Assembly (NCBI RefSeq): GCF_002979775.1
Contig: NZ_PCPR01000015.1
Span: 49,026 to 113,025, forward strand
DNA: 64,000 nt
Source of the DNA: Arthrobacter sp. MYb23
GTDB taxonomy: Bacteria > Actinomycetota > Actinomycetes > Actinomycetales > Micrococcaceae
Reading direction: 5' to 3'
Every line of letters starts with the position of its first letter. Position 1 is the first letter of the stretch. Of this stretch, positions 8,566-16,504 are shown piece by piece. Both the position numbers and the translations under genes were made by a program. The notes beneath the pieces were generated by a model, which saw only the letters and a program-made list of their open reading frames with translations, was not told where the DNA came from and made no database searches.

Positions 8566-9372
8566 TCAGGCCCCCGGACGGCCGTGGATTCGCACCGACA
8601 GTTCGTCGGCGGCCTTGCGGATGCGTGCAGCAAGGACCGGCCACTGCTCAGCTGGCACTTTGTCCTCCAGGAACGTGACGGCCACTGCCGCCGTCGGCCA
8701 GCCAACATGGTCCGTCACAGCGGCAGCTATGGAGCAGAATCCCGGCGTGATTTCGCCGTTTTCCGTGGCGTAGCCACGGAGCCGCACTTGGTCCAAGTGC
8801 GACGACAACGCCGAATACTTCATGATGGGGAACTCCACCTCGTGCCGCGATGTGAAGGCGGCAGCGTTCGGATACAGGGCGCGGACCTGCGACTTTGGCA
8901 GGGCGGCCAGGATCGCCCGGCCCGTCGCCGTGAGGTGGCTGGGCAGGCGGACCCCGACGTCGGTCACCAGGCTGGGGCGATTCTTGGCGCGCTCCTCCAC
9001 GATGTAGAGAACGTCCCGGCCGTGGAGCACCGCCAAGTGGGCGCTCTCCCCGATCACATCCACCAGGGAAGCGAGCATCGGACGTCCCAGCCGGGACAAG
9101 GGTTCCTGACGCGAGTACGCCGAACTGAGTTCGAACGCGCTGATGCCCAGACCGTAGCGCTGTTCCTCGTGCAGATGCAGGACGAACCCGTTCGCCTCCA
9201 TGACGCCGAGCAGGTGATACACGCTGGATCGCGGCAAACCCAGCGCAGTGGCGATGTTCGACGCCGCCATGGGACCGCGGCGCGAAGCCAACAGTTTCAA
9301 AATCCGCAGCGTATTTTCGGCCGCCGGGACTTTGGACGTGGCTTTGCCTGGTGCGGTTGGCGTCGTTGTCAT
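8566..9372 (-). CDS. IclR-family transcriptional regulator, probable hut regulator
   Basis: A 268-residue regulator. The N-terminal winged helix-turn-helix is at about residues 20-80 (ENTLRILKLLASRRGPMAASNIATALGLPRSSVYHLLGVMEANGFV). The C-terminal IclR effector domain includes HLTATGRAILAALP and GYATENGEITPGFCSIAAAV. ATG 9372 has GAGGAA immediately upstream. It sits beside hutUH and is preceded by two 18-bp palindromes at 9411-9428 and 9478-9495. The same motif precedes hutU and hutG, so I infer that it controls hut and its own gene. The effector (urocanate or another intermediate) is not visible. Confidence 0.9.
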   Translation of the reverse strand: MTTTPTAPGKATSKVPAAENTLRILKLLASRRGPMAASNIATALGLPRSSVYHLLGVMEANGFVLHLHEEQRYGLGISAFELSSAYSRQEPLSRLGRPMLASLVDVIGESAHLAVLHGRDVLYIVEERAKNRPSLVTDVGVRLPSHLTATGRAILAALPKSQVRALYPNAAAFTSRHEVEFPIMKYSALSSHLDQVRLRGYATENGEITPGFCSIAAAVTDHVGWPTAAVAVTFLEDKVPAEQWPVLAARIRKAADELSVRIHGRPGA

Positions 9373-9410
9373 GGTTCCTCGCTGCTGGGCTGCTTACGGG
9401 ATGCCGGAGC

Positions 9411-9428
9411 TGTCCGGTATCCCGTACT
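9411..9428 (+). promoter_or_regulatory. Candidate IclR operator, proximal to iclR
   Basis: TGTCCGGTATCCCGTACT, 38 bases upstream of the iclR start codon and 67 bases from the second copy. It differs from the best copy by a few positions. Confidence 0.5.
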
Positions 9429-9477
9429 CAAGCGTGCACCTTTCGCTAGGCAATGACCAGCACCGGGCCGCCGGGAG

Positions 9478-9495
9478 TGTCCGGAATACCGGACT
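9478..9495 (+). promoter_or_regulatory. Candidate IclR operator, best palindrome
   Basis: TGTCCGGAATACCGGACT, the most symmetric of the four boxes (arms TGTCCGG and CCGGACT, read as AGTCCGG on the other strand). It is about 105 bases upstream of the iclR start. Confidence 0.6.
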
Positions 9496-9610
9496 TAGCA
9501 GGAGACAGGTCCCCATGGCCGCTGTTGGCGCTCAATATCGGAGGAGAACAGCGGCAAGAATCCCGGCGGCTAACCACATGGGCCCACACCCGCGCGATGT
9601 CGTGGTCAGA

Positions 9611-10390
9611 TCACAGACCCGCAACTTCGAAGCCGAATTCGCGAATACATGCTGTCGCGAGGGATGTGACTGAGTCCATGATGGGCAGGACTTGGGCTGC
9701 TTGATTCGTTATCAGTGGGATTTCCGTGCAGGCTGCGATCGCGATGTCGGCGCCGTCCCTCTGCAGCGTCTCGGCAGCTGCTCTGATCAGCTGTACTGCT
9801 TTGTCGAGGGGTTCCCCCTGTTTAACGAGTCGAATGGCTTCGTCCACCATGGTGCGTTGGTCATGTTCGGAGACATGACGAACTCCTAGCCCGATCTCGG
9901 CTGCCGCCGTTTCATAAAGACGGGCGCGTCTCGTCCCCCGGGTTCCGAGAATTCCGATGCACTTTGCGTCTGGATGGAGCTTGACTGCGTCTGCCACGGT
10001 TGCCCGAATCATGTCGACAATCTTCAAGGGAGTCTCAGCCTGCAGCTCGGGCAGGAACGCGTGAGCGGTATTGCATGGAATGGCCACAGCCCTGGCGCCT
10101 GCTTGCTCAAGCGCGTTGATTCCCTTGGCCATCATCCATACCGGGGATCGCCCTCTTCCGAGAAGGAAGTCTGTTCGATCAGGCACCCGTGGGTCAGCCC
10201 AGATCACAACAGGCAGGTGTTGTTGGTCTGTTTGAGCGGCTGTCAGCGAGGCAATCGTCTGATAGAAATGGGCGGTTGCCAGCGGACCCATGCCACCAAG
10301 AACTCCCAGGAGTCGTCCGTCAGGTGCACCACGGCCCAAGGGGACCGCCGTATGGTTCTGCACGAGTGAGGCTGAAGTTCTCCGCTTCAC
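9611..10390 (-). CDS. Aspartate/glutamate racemase family protein
   Basis: A 259-residue cofactor-independent racemase. The two catalytic-type cysteines lie in AIPCNTAH (Cys106) and AACTEIPLI (Cys221), and the N-terminal glycine block is LGVLGGMGPLATAHFYQ. Together these match PLP-independent aspartate racemase-like enzymes that interconvert L- and D-Asp/Glu or related acids. I chose GTG 10390, which overlaps the stop of the upstream P1 peptidase gene by 4 bases (GTGA), the usual sign of translational coupling. A longer frame reaches 10447 but would overlap the neighbour. Last gene of the leftward D-amino acid cluster. Confidence 0.85.
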   Translation of the reverse strand: MKRRTSASLVQNHTAVPLGRGAPDGRLLGVLGGMGPLATAHFYQTIASLTAAQTDQQHLPVVIWADPRVPDRTDFLLGRGRSPVWMMAKGINALEQAGARAVAIPCNTAHAFLPELQAETPLKIVDMIRATVADAVKLHPDAKCIGILGTRGTRRARLYETAAAEIGLGVRHVSEHDQRTMVDEAIRLVKQGEPLDKAVQLIRAAAETLQRDGADIAIAACTEIPLITNQAAQVLPIMDSVTSLATACIREFGFEVAGL

Positions 10391-11460
10391 TTGGTCGATC
10401 CACGAAACAGACTGGAATGCGGAAACGCGTGAGCCGTGCGGCCCCACGGGAGAGACACTGTTGTTGCGCTCAGTATTGCGTCCAGCACGCTTTCTTCAAC
10501 GCTGTCCATAACGGCATCGAAGACCTCGTCCAGTTCCTGCGGGTTCAGGGCCCGGCCGGGAGCGGTTTGAGTTGTGAAGGAAACCGCGTAGTCGCCACTG
10601 CCGTGGGAATAGGCCGCGCCTGTGCGTCCCAACCCGAAGACCCCGCGACGGGCTATGCGGGCCAATTCACTGGCTGAGCATGGGAAATCGGTGGCAACCA
10701 CTACCACACAGGAGCCGTCTGCGTTGCTCGGACCCGAGACTGGCAGACCGATCGATTCCGGAGTGATCCGCGTGCCTTCCAGGCGGAGTTCGCCGGCCAT
10801 GTTGGCTTGCACCAGCACTCCAACGGTACGTTTGCTTCCCTGGATGGTGACTTCGCGGGATGCTGAGCCTATTCCGGCTTTGAATCCTAAGGCGCATGCA
10901 CCCGTTCCCCCTCCTTTGTTTCCCATGTCAACTGGTGCCGGACCGGCTGTGTTGAGTGCTGCGAAGACGTCATCGGGTGTGACCGGCCGATCTGCACCGA
11001 GGGATAGCCAGGAGTCGTTGATCTCTCCAATGACAGGATTGATCGAGGTCAGGCGGGTTGGATTGCGCTCCTGAAGCCATGTGATCAATGAATCGGCTAC
11101 CCGAAATGTCGACAATGTCGAGGTCAACAGGATGGGCGTTTCAATCGTTCCCAATTCCTGGATCTGGGTCGCGCCAACGAACTTTCCATAGCCGTTGCCG
11201 GCAAAGAAACCGGCCGGTAAGGGGCTGCAAGCCGCTAAGTCGCGGTGCACCACCGCCGTAACGCCGGAATGGATTCCTTGGTTGGCGTCGGTAAGCGTGG
11301 CATGACCCACAAGCACACCCTCGACATCCACCAGTGAATTAGTCGGTCCCGGCGTGCCTTTACCGAAGCTCAGCCCGTAGTTACGGGCTCGTTTAGAAGT
11401 CGTTTCATCCTGACTTCGAGTAAAGGCAGGTAATTCTTTTGAGTCCTCTGCTGATTTCAT
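10387..11460 (-). CDS. P1-family (DmpA-like) aminopeptidase
   Basis: A 357-residue protein of peptidase family S58/P1. DmpA-type enzymes are made as a precursor and cleave themselves before a serine that becomes the N-terminal nucleophile of the beta subunit. The matching site is NADG-SCVVVVATD, Gly249-Ser250, the same numbering as I recall for Ochrobactrum DmpA. Other blocks are NSLVDVEGVLVGHATL and DMGNKGGGTGACALGFKAGIGSASR. Known members release N-terminal L- or D-amino acids from amides and peptides, or beta-alanyl residues. Here it sits between a PucR regulator and an amino acid racemase, which favours a role on D-residue or unusual peptides. No signal peptide. Confidence 0.88.
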   Translation of the reverse strand: MKSAEDSKELPAFTRSQDETTSKRARNYGLSFGKGTPGPTNSLVDVEGVLVGHATLTDANQGIHSGVTAVVHRDLAACSPLPAGFFAGNGYGKFVGATQIQELGTIETPILLTSTLSTFRVADSLITWLQERNPTRLTSINPVIGEINDSWLSLGADRPVTPDDVFAALNTAGPAPVDMGNKGGGTGACALGFKAGIGSASREVTIQGSKRTVGVLVQANMAGELRLEGTRITPESIGLPVSGPSNADGSCVVVVATDFPCSASELARIARRGVFGLGRTGAAYSHGSGDYAVSFTTQTAPGRALNPQELDEVFDAVMDSVEESVLDAILSATTVSLPWGRTAHAFPHSSLFRGSTK

Positions 11461-11556
11461 TTCTTAAATGTCCGCGATAAGCGGAGCCGCCGCCTCGTCG
11501 AAGTAGACGATTTAGAGCCACATGCCTCGTTGCGGTCACCGAATACGCAGAAGCAT

Positions 11557-13221
11557 TCAGCCGTTCCCGATCCCCGAGGCCATCAGCCGCAACTGCAGCA
11601 TGAGAGCAAGCCTTTGTTCTGGATCCGTGAGATCAATTGCACCCACCTCGGCAACCCGCTTGAGCCGGTAGCGAAATGTATTGGTGTGAACGAAGGCCTT
11701 GGCGGATGCCGCGGCGACGTCACCGAAGGCGTCGAGCCAACACTGAAGCGTCTCGAGCAGCTGGCCGCTGTGCTCGGCGTCATATCGCACAAGGCGGGCT
11801 ATCGGGCCAGATATTTCGTCTCCTCTGGCCAGGACCATGTCACCGAGTTCTAACAGCAGGGCATCAACCTGGACGTCGGCTATGGAAGCAACCGCACCCG
11901 GAACGGCCCGTGACAGGAGGACCCTGACAGCGCGGTCCGCACCCGTTTGTGAACGGTGCAATCCACTGATATCCGTAGCTAAAGGACCGATTCCTATGAC
12001 TCCCGGCACTTTGGAACCGGTACGGGCAAGGAATGCGGATGCTACTCTTGCCGCCCGGTCTTCGGCTGAGTCCGGATCTCCCGGCATCGGCAGAATCCCA
12101 TATGCGATGTCGCCGATGAGAGACACTGCTGAACGTGACTGAATGGCACTGAGATGCATGGCGAGGGCGTCAGCAACCCGATGGCGTTCAGCAACGAACC
12201 GCGCCTGTCCAATGGTGTCAGCCCGGTCTGGCTCCTGTTGGACCAGCCCCAGCGCGATGACAACCAGCTTCTGCCCCAGAAGGCCGAGCCGGGCCACCGC
12301 TTCCGGAGCGCCGGCGCCGCCCTCAAGTGCGGTTGACATGAGCTCTGAACGTACTCTGCGTTCCACGTCTGCCCCGACTCTGTTCCGCAGCAGGTGCAGC
12401 GAGACCAGCTTCGCAGCATCCACGAAAGCCTGGGTTCTTTCAGCATTCAACGGACTGCTGACAACGGCCCAGATCGATCCAAGAATCTCTTCGCCAGCCT
12501 TAACGGCTACCGCAACACGAGGCAGCCTGATGCCTTCAGCGTCCGTATCGTCAGGATTTAAGTAGACCGGCGCACTTCCCTTGTAGAGATCACCGATAAT
12601 GCCTGACCTATTCAGGGCATCAGCGAATCGTTGTGGCACCTGACGTCCAAGAATCGTTTCGACCCGTGACGGATCTCCCTCATCCTGCCGTCCCGAGAAT
12701 GCGAGAACATTGAAGCCTCGATCCTCAATTGTCACGGGCGCATCCAGCAAGGCAGCGATAGCATTCGCCAATGCGAACAGATCCCCGGACGGCATTCCGC
12801 CCAGCGTTTGTGGAGATTCATCACCAACGTCATCTTCTGCCAACAGAATCCGTAGCATCGCCGCCACTTGCGACCACGAGGCGCCCTCTGTTAGGCCCAG
12901 CAGTAGGACTCCTGAGGCACGGACAGCCGCCAACAGGTCAGGTGTTTTGTCTACTGGTGAGCGGACAATGAGGGCGGCGGCATCATGCTCGCCAAGTTTG
13001 CGTAGGAGTGACACGATCTCCTCGGGATCATGCACACCAACGCCCAGTACCACTGCCCTGGGAGCAAGGCTGAGTTCGTCGGCCCGGTCGTAGATAGTGA
13101 TGCCGCCCAGGTCGCTGGTCGCGTTTGCGCGACCAGCGACCAACTCCAGCAGCGTGTCTCCCAAATCACTGAGGATGCGGGTGAGGCTGGTCTGGGGCTT
13201 GAAGGACATTGGGCTTAGCAC
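11557..13221 (-). CDS. PucR-family transcriptional regulator
   Basis: A 554-residue regulator. The N-terminal purine-catabolism-like sensor domain covers roughly residues 15-130, the middle GAF/GGDEF-like region about 150-400. The C-terminal PucR helix-turn-helix is seen as FGDVAAASAKAFVHTNTFRYRLKRVAEVGAIDLTDPEQRLAL. The start is uncertain: GTG 13221 has GGAG only 2 bases upstream, ATG 13209 has it 14 bases upstream. It lies inside the leftward cluster, between the N-succinylamino acid racemase gene (85 bases upstream) and the P1 peptidase gene (96 bases downstream). It is the likely local regulator. A perfect 14-bp palindrome lies upstream at 13288-13301. Confidence 0.88.
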   Translation of the reverse strand: MLSPMSFKPQTSLTRILSDLGDTLLELVAGRANATSDLGGITIYDRADELSLAPRAVVLGVGVHDPEEIVSLLRKLGEHDAAALIVRSPVDKTPDLLAAVRASGVLLLGLTEGASWSQVAAMLRILLAEDDVGDESPQTLGGMPSGDLFALANAIAALLDAPVTIEDRGFNVLAFSGRQDEGDPSRVETILGRQVPQRFADALNRSGIIGDLYKGSAPVYLNPDDTDAEGIRLPRVAVAVKAGEEILGSIWAVVSSPLNAERTQAFVDAAKLVSLHLLRNRVGADVERRVRSELMSTALEGGAGAPEAVARLGLLGQKLVVIALGLVQQEPDRADTIGQARFVAERHRVADALAMHLSAIQSRSAVSLIGDIAYGILPMPGDPDSAEDRAARVASAFLARTGSKVPGVIGIGPLATDISGLHRSQTGADRAVRVLLSRAVPGAVASIADVQVDALLLELGDMVLARGDEISGPIARLVRYDAEHSGQLLETLQCWLDAFGDVAAASAKAFVHTNTFRYRLKRVAEVGAIDLTDPEQRLALMLQLRLMASGIGNG

Positions 13222-13287
13222 GTCTCCAATATAATGGAATCCGCATGAGCATCACTGGGAGAATTATACCAACTTTGCGGTTATTTT

Positions 13288-13301
13288 CGTTGATATCAAC
13301 G
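13288..13301. promoter_or_regulatory. Perfect 14-bp palindrome upstream of pucR-like gene
   Basis: CGTTGATATCAACG in an AT-richer gap between the racemase and regulator genes, 67 bases upstream of the regulator start. A possible autoregulatory operator; the binding protein is not known. Confidence 0.4.
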
Positions 13302-13305
13302 AGGC

Positions 13306-14412
13306 CTATGCCCCGATGTTCTCCGAGCTGAGGGTAAATTCTTGAAGTCGATCCTCCAGAGGGGCTACCCCTAGGCCCGGGCCATTCGGAACGGTCAGGC
13401 CTCCATTCTCGAGAACAAAGGGTTCGGTCACGTCGTCGATGTAGAAGCGGTTTGAAGCGGATACGTCACCTGGAAGCGTAAACCCGGGGAGCGCTGCAAG
13501 GGCCACGTTGGCAGCCCTGCCTAAGCCGGTTTCGAGCATGCCTCCGCACCACACCGGGACACCGAGGGCAACGCACACGTCATGGATGCGCCGAGCCTCA
13601 AGATATCCGCCCACTCGCCCCGGCTTGATGTTGACGATCTCGCATGCCCCAAGCTTGATGGCTGCCGCTGCCGTACTGGCGGATACGATCGATTCGTCCA
13701 GGCAGATAGGTGTCCGGATTTTTCTCGCCAGCTCGGCGTGCCCAACCACATCTTCTTCGTCGAGCGGCTGTTCAATCAGCAACAGGTCGAAGGCATCAAG
13801 TTTGGCCAATTGGTGGGCGTCGCCCAACGTATACGCCGTGTTTGCGTCCACTTGAAGCAATACGTCATCACCGAACTTCTCTCGAACTGCACGGACGGGC
13901 GCAAGGTCCCAGCCTGGTTCGATCTTGAGTTTGATCCGCGCGTAGCCGTCGCTCAGGTACTTGCCTACGACTTCAAGCAGTTCCGGAACCGAATCCATGA
14001 TTCCGACTGAAACTCCGCTTGGGACATGTGTGCGGACTGCGCCGAGACTGCTCGCGAACGAGATGTTCTGGTTCCGGAGCTCGGCGTCCAGAACGGCCAT
14101 CTCCAGCGCGGCTTTGGCCATCCTGTGACCCTTGTATTTGTGGAGCCTGGGTCCCACGGCGTTGGCCGTGACCTCGCCCATGGCAAGGAGGTCCGGGATG
14201 AGGAATCGTCGCAGGACGTCTTCGACTGCATCGACGTATTCAGATGAGTAGAGCGGGTCTGACATGGCAACGCATTCGCCCCAACCATCCCCACCGGGCG
14301 TTCGCACGCGCAGGAGTAGCATCTCCCTCTCATGCTGTGTTCCGAACGACGTGCGAAACGGTGCCACCAAGGGCATCTGGATTCGCCGGATTTCAACGGC
14401 CTCGATTTTCAT
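13306..14412 (-). CDS. N-succinylamino acid racemase / o-succinylbenzoate synthase family enzyme
   Basis: A 368-residue enolase-superfamily enzyme (MLE subgroup). The active-site set is complete: the catalytic KxK lysines in RIKLKIEPG (Lys161, Lys163), metal ligands Asp189 (VDANTAY), Glu214 (IEQPL) and Asp239 (CLDES), and the second catalytic Lys263 (NIKPGRVGG). These numbers match those I recall for Amycolatopsis NSAR (K163, D189, E214, D239, K263). The 20s loop is present in PLVAPFRTSFGTQ. No men genes are nearby. An acyltransferase and an M20 hydrolase are immediately upstream, so N-succinylamino acid racemase is the favoured role. It starts 3 bases after the GNAT stop. Confidence 0.9.
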   Translation of the reverse strand: MKIEAVEIRRIQMPLVAPFRTSFGTQHEREMLLLRVRTPGGDGWGECVAMSDPLYSSEYVDAVEDVLRRFLIPDLLAMGEVTANAVGPRLHKYKGHRMAKAALEMAVLDAELRNQNISFASSLGAVRTHVPSGVSVGIMDSVPELLEVVGKYLSDGYARIKLKIEPGWDLAPVRAVREKFGDDVLLQVDANTAYTLGDAHQLAKLDAFDLLLIEQPLDEEDVVGHAELARKIRTPICLDESIVSASTAAAAIKLGACEIVNIKPGRVGGYLEARRIHDVCVALGVPVWCGGMLETGLGRAANVALAALPGFTLPGDVSASNRFYIDDVTEPFVLENGGLTVPNGPGLGVAPLEDRLQEFTLSSENIGA

Positions 14413-14415
14413 GAA

Positions 14416-15324
14416 TTACTTTCCTTTCGTCACGATGTAGCTGCCTGTTGCTGGATCAAATCCCTCGACGCGGCCGCCACGGGAGAGGAAGCCGGTGAGA
14501 ACTTCACGCACCGCAGTCCGCCACTCGCGTCCAAGTCCCGGGTCCAGGTGCCGAACTTTTTCGATGTCTTCCGGAACTCCGACCGAAAGCCTCGACGCGT
14601 CGGTCACGGTGAGCTGAGGCTGGCCGGCGCTGCCCACGGTGAGTGCGGGAACGCTGTCCTGCTCCGCCATGTGTGGGTTACTCGTCCCCGGCGTTGCATC
14701 GCAGCGCCGGACCACGCCCGGGCTCGCCAGGTCCCATTCCAGGAGAAGCCGGTCTGAGTCGTCGCTTCCGTTGATGTCATCGAGCATCGGCCCGTAGTAG
14801 TTGACCAGATACTTCGAAGCCATACCGCCAAGTTTGTGAAAGTTAAAGAAGGCGTTCCGGCGAACCAGAGGGTCAAATGTCCACGTGATGGTGTCTACTT
14901 GGCTCTCCAATGCGTGTGCTCGCTGGTCCAGCTTCAGCGCATAACCGACGTTTCGGCCGCGGGCGTTGCCGCTGACTCCGGCGATGTGGCTGTGCATGCT
15001 CCGAGATTCCGGTGGCCCCCAGAACCCGACACAGGCACCAACGAGTTGCCCTGTTTGGAACGCACCCGAGACGTAGCTGTCGGCGGAGCTGATACCGCGG
15101 AGCAGGTCTTTGGCCATGAGTGAGGATCCGGATTCCGGCCGCCAAATTGAATCGAAGAGAGCTTCGCATGCGATGAAGTCGTCGAGATGACTCAAGGGTC
15201 GTATCGCAACATTGGCGAGCGAGGCCGCGCGCATCGCGGACTGACGCGCATTGGACGTGCGGTCCAGGGCAGGATTTGAGGGGTTTGAAGTGATTTGCGA
15301 CATAGGTTGAGCTTGGTTGATCAT
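14416..15324 (-). CDS. GNAT-superfamily acyltransferase, probable D-amino acid N-succinyltransferase
   Basis: A 302-residue protein resembling the predicted GNAT acetyltransferases of COG3375. The acyl-CoA binding core is GQLVGACVGFWG followed by the helix region GVSGNARGRNVGYALKLDQRAHAL. The block TITWTFDPLVRRNAFFNFHKLGGMASKYLVNYYG is typical of this group. In Geobacillus, a GNAT protein of this type is coupled to NSAR and an M20 hydrolase in a D- to L-amino acid route through N-succinyl intermediates. The same three genes are adjacent here, so I infer succinyl-CoA dependent acylation. It starts 10 bases after the M20 stop. Confidence 0.82.
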   Translation of the reverse strand: MINQAQPMSQITSNPSNPALDRTSNARQSAMRAASLANVAIRPLSHLDDFIACEALFDSIWRPESGSSLMAKDLLRGISSADSYVSGAFQTGQLVGACVGFWGPPESRSMHSHIAGVSGNARGRNVGYALKLDQRAHALESQVDTITWTFDPLVRRNAFFNFHKLGGMASKYLVNYYGPMLDDINGSDDSDRLLLEWDLASPGVVRRCDATPGTSNPHMAEQDSVPALTVGSAGQPQLTVTDASRLSVGVPEDIEKVRHLDPGLGREWRTAVREVLTGFLSRGGRVEGFDPATGSYIVTKGK

Positions 15325-15334
15325 GAGTGGTCAG

Positions 15335-16504
15335 TCACCGTCCAATCGCACTAGTTATTGGCCCTTGGTTGGTCTCAGCGACCGGCACAAGTGTGCGTTC
15401 GATGAGGCCGGCCAGGAGTGCGGTTCTCCGGGGAATCTCGGCTATGACGGAATACTCGTTCTCTGCGTGGGCTCCCCCGCCTACTGCGCCGAGCCCATCG
15501 AGAGTGGGGATCCCAAGTCCGGCAGTGAAGTTGCCATCCGATCCCCCGCCCACTTTCGCGCCGGCGAGCTCTCCCAGTCCAAGGTTCTGAGCGACGGCAC
15601 GCGCACTCTCAAACAGGGAAGACGACATGGTTGTCTCCATTGGGCGGCGGTTTAGCCCGCCAGTGACGGAGACAACTGCCCCCGGCAGGACGGCCGTCAA
15701 AGACCGCATTCCGACGTCCACCCTGTCCTGCTCTTCTTGATTCCATGCCCGGACGTCCACCGCTACGTCTGCGGTTGCAGGTACCGTATTCGTCGTGGTC
15801 CCCGCCGATAGCACCGTGGGGACTACGCTCGTCCCTTGCGCTTCCGATGCCAGTTCCGCGATTCGCAGTACCTGATGGGACAACTCGACTGCGGAGTTGA
15901 TGCCTTTTTCGGGTTCGAGTCCGGCGTGGGCAGCTTTCCCCGAGACGCTCACACGATAGTCGGACATTCCCTTGCGACCGATTTTGAGTGCGCCGCCCTC
16001 GGCTGCAGCTTCGAGTACAAAGACGGCGTCGCTTTCGGCCGCGGCGGATTCGATCAGCTTTCTGGAAGTATGTGAACCGATTTCTTCGTCGCCGGTTATC
16101 AGGACCGTCACGGAAGAGCCCGGGGCCAGGGAGGCCACGGCATGGAAGGACATGACAACTCCGACTTTCATGTCGAAGTTGCCCGGGCCACGGACAATAC
16201 CGTCGTCCTGGGAGAAGGGTTGCTTCACCAACGTTCCATGCGGCCAAACTGTGTCGTGATGGCCGAGGAGCAGGACTCTGCGCTTCCCTGTGCCTAACCG
16301 CCATCTCAGGTGTGTGCAGCCGTCTATGACAATTCGTTCCCCTTCAGCACCGAGGATCCGTTGGCCCATGGAGAGCACTTCATCTGCGCTACGAGCGACG
16401 GCGTTCAGATCAGCCGACGGGGACTCCGTTTCAACGAGGATCCGAATGTCTTGAAGCATTTGGTTGGTAAGCGCGCCGAAGTGGGCAAGGGTTTCTGTGG
16501 TCAT
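15335..16504 (-). CDS. M20-family metallopeptidase, probable N-succinyl-L-amino acid hydrolase
   Basis: A 389-residue carboxypeptidase G2-like zinc enzyme. The metal and catalytic motifs are complete: GHHDTVWP (His82, Asp84), GPGNFDMK (Asp111), GDEEIGS (Glu140, Glu141), and a C-terminal GAHAENEY. A dimerisation-domain histidine is in GKAAHAGLEPEKG. CPG2-like enzymes hydrolyse N-acyl amino acids. With NSAR and GNAT next door, the likely job is removing the succinyl group from the L-isomer and so pulling the racemisation toward L-amino acids. Its ATG overlaps the stop of the S9 peptidase gene by 4 bases (ATGA). Confidence 0.88.
   Translation of the reverse strand: MTTETLAHFGALTNQMLQDIRILVETESPSADLNAVARSADEVLSMGQRILGAEGERIVIDGCTHLRWRLGTGKRRVLLLGHHDTVWPHGTLVKQPFSQDDGIVRGPGNFDMKVGVVMSFHAVASLAPGSSVTVLITGDEEIGSHTSRKLIESAAAESDAVFVLEAAAEGGALKIGRKGMSDYRVSVSGKAAHAGLEPEKGINSAVELSHQVLRIAELASEAQGTSVVPTVLSAGTTTNTVPATADVAVDVRAWNQEEQDRVDVGMRSLTAVLPGAVVSVTGGLNRRPMETTMSSSLFESARAVAQNLGLGELAGAKVGGGSDGNFTAGLGIPTLDGLGAVGGGAHAENEYSVIAEIPRRTALLAGLIERTLVPVAETNQGPITSAIGR

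Noticed and set aside
13306..14412. Menaquinone o-succinylbenzoate synthase (menC)
   Set aside because: The family overlaps with OSBS, but no other men genes are near while the GNAT and M20 partners of the NSAR route are adjacent. Dual activity cannot be excluded.
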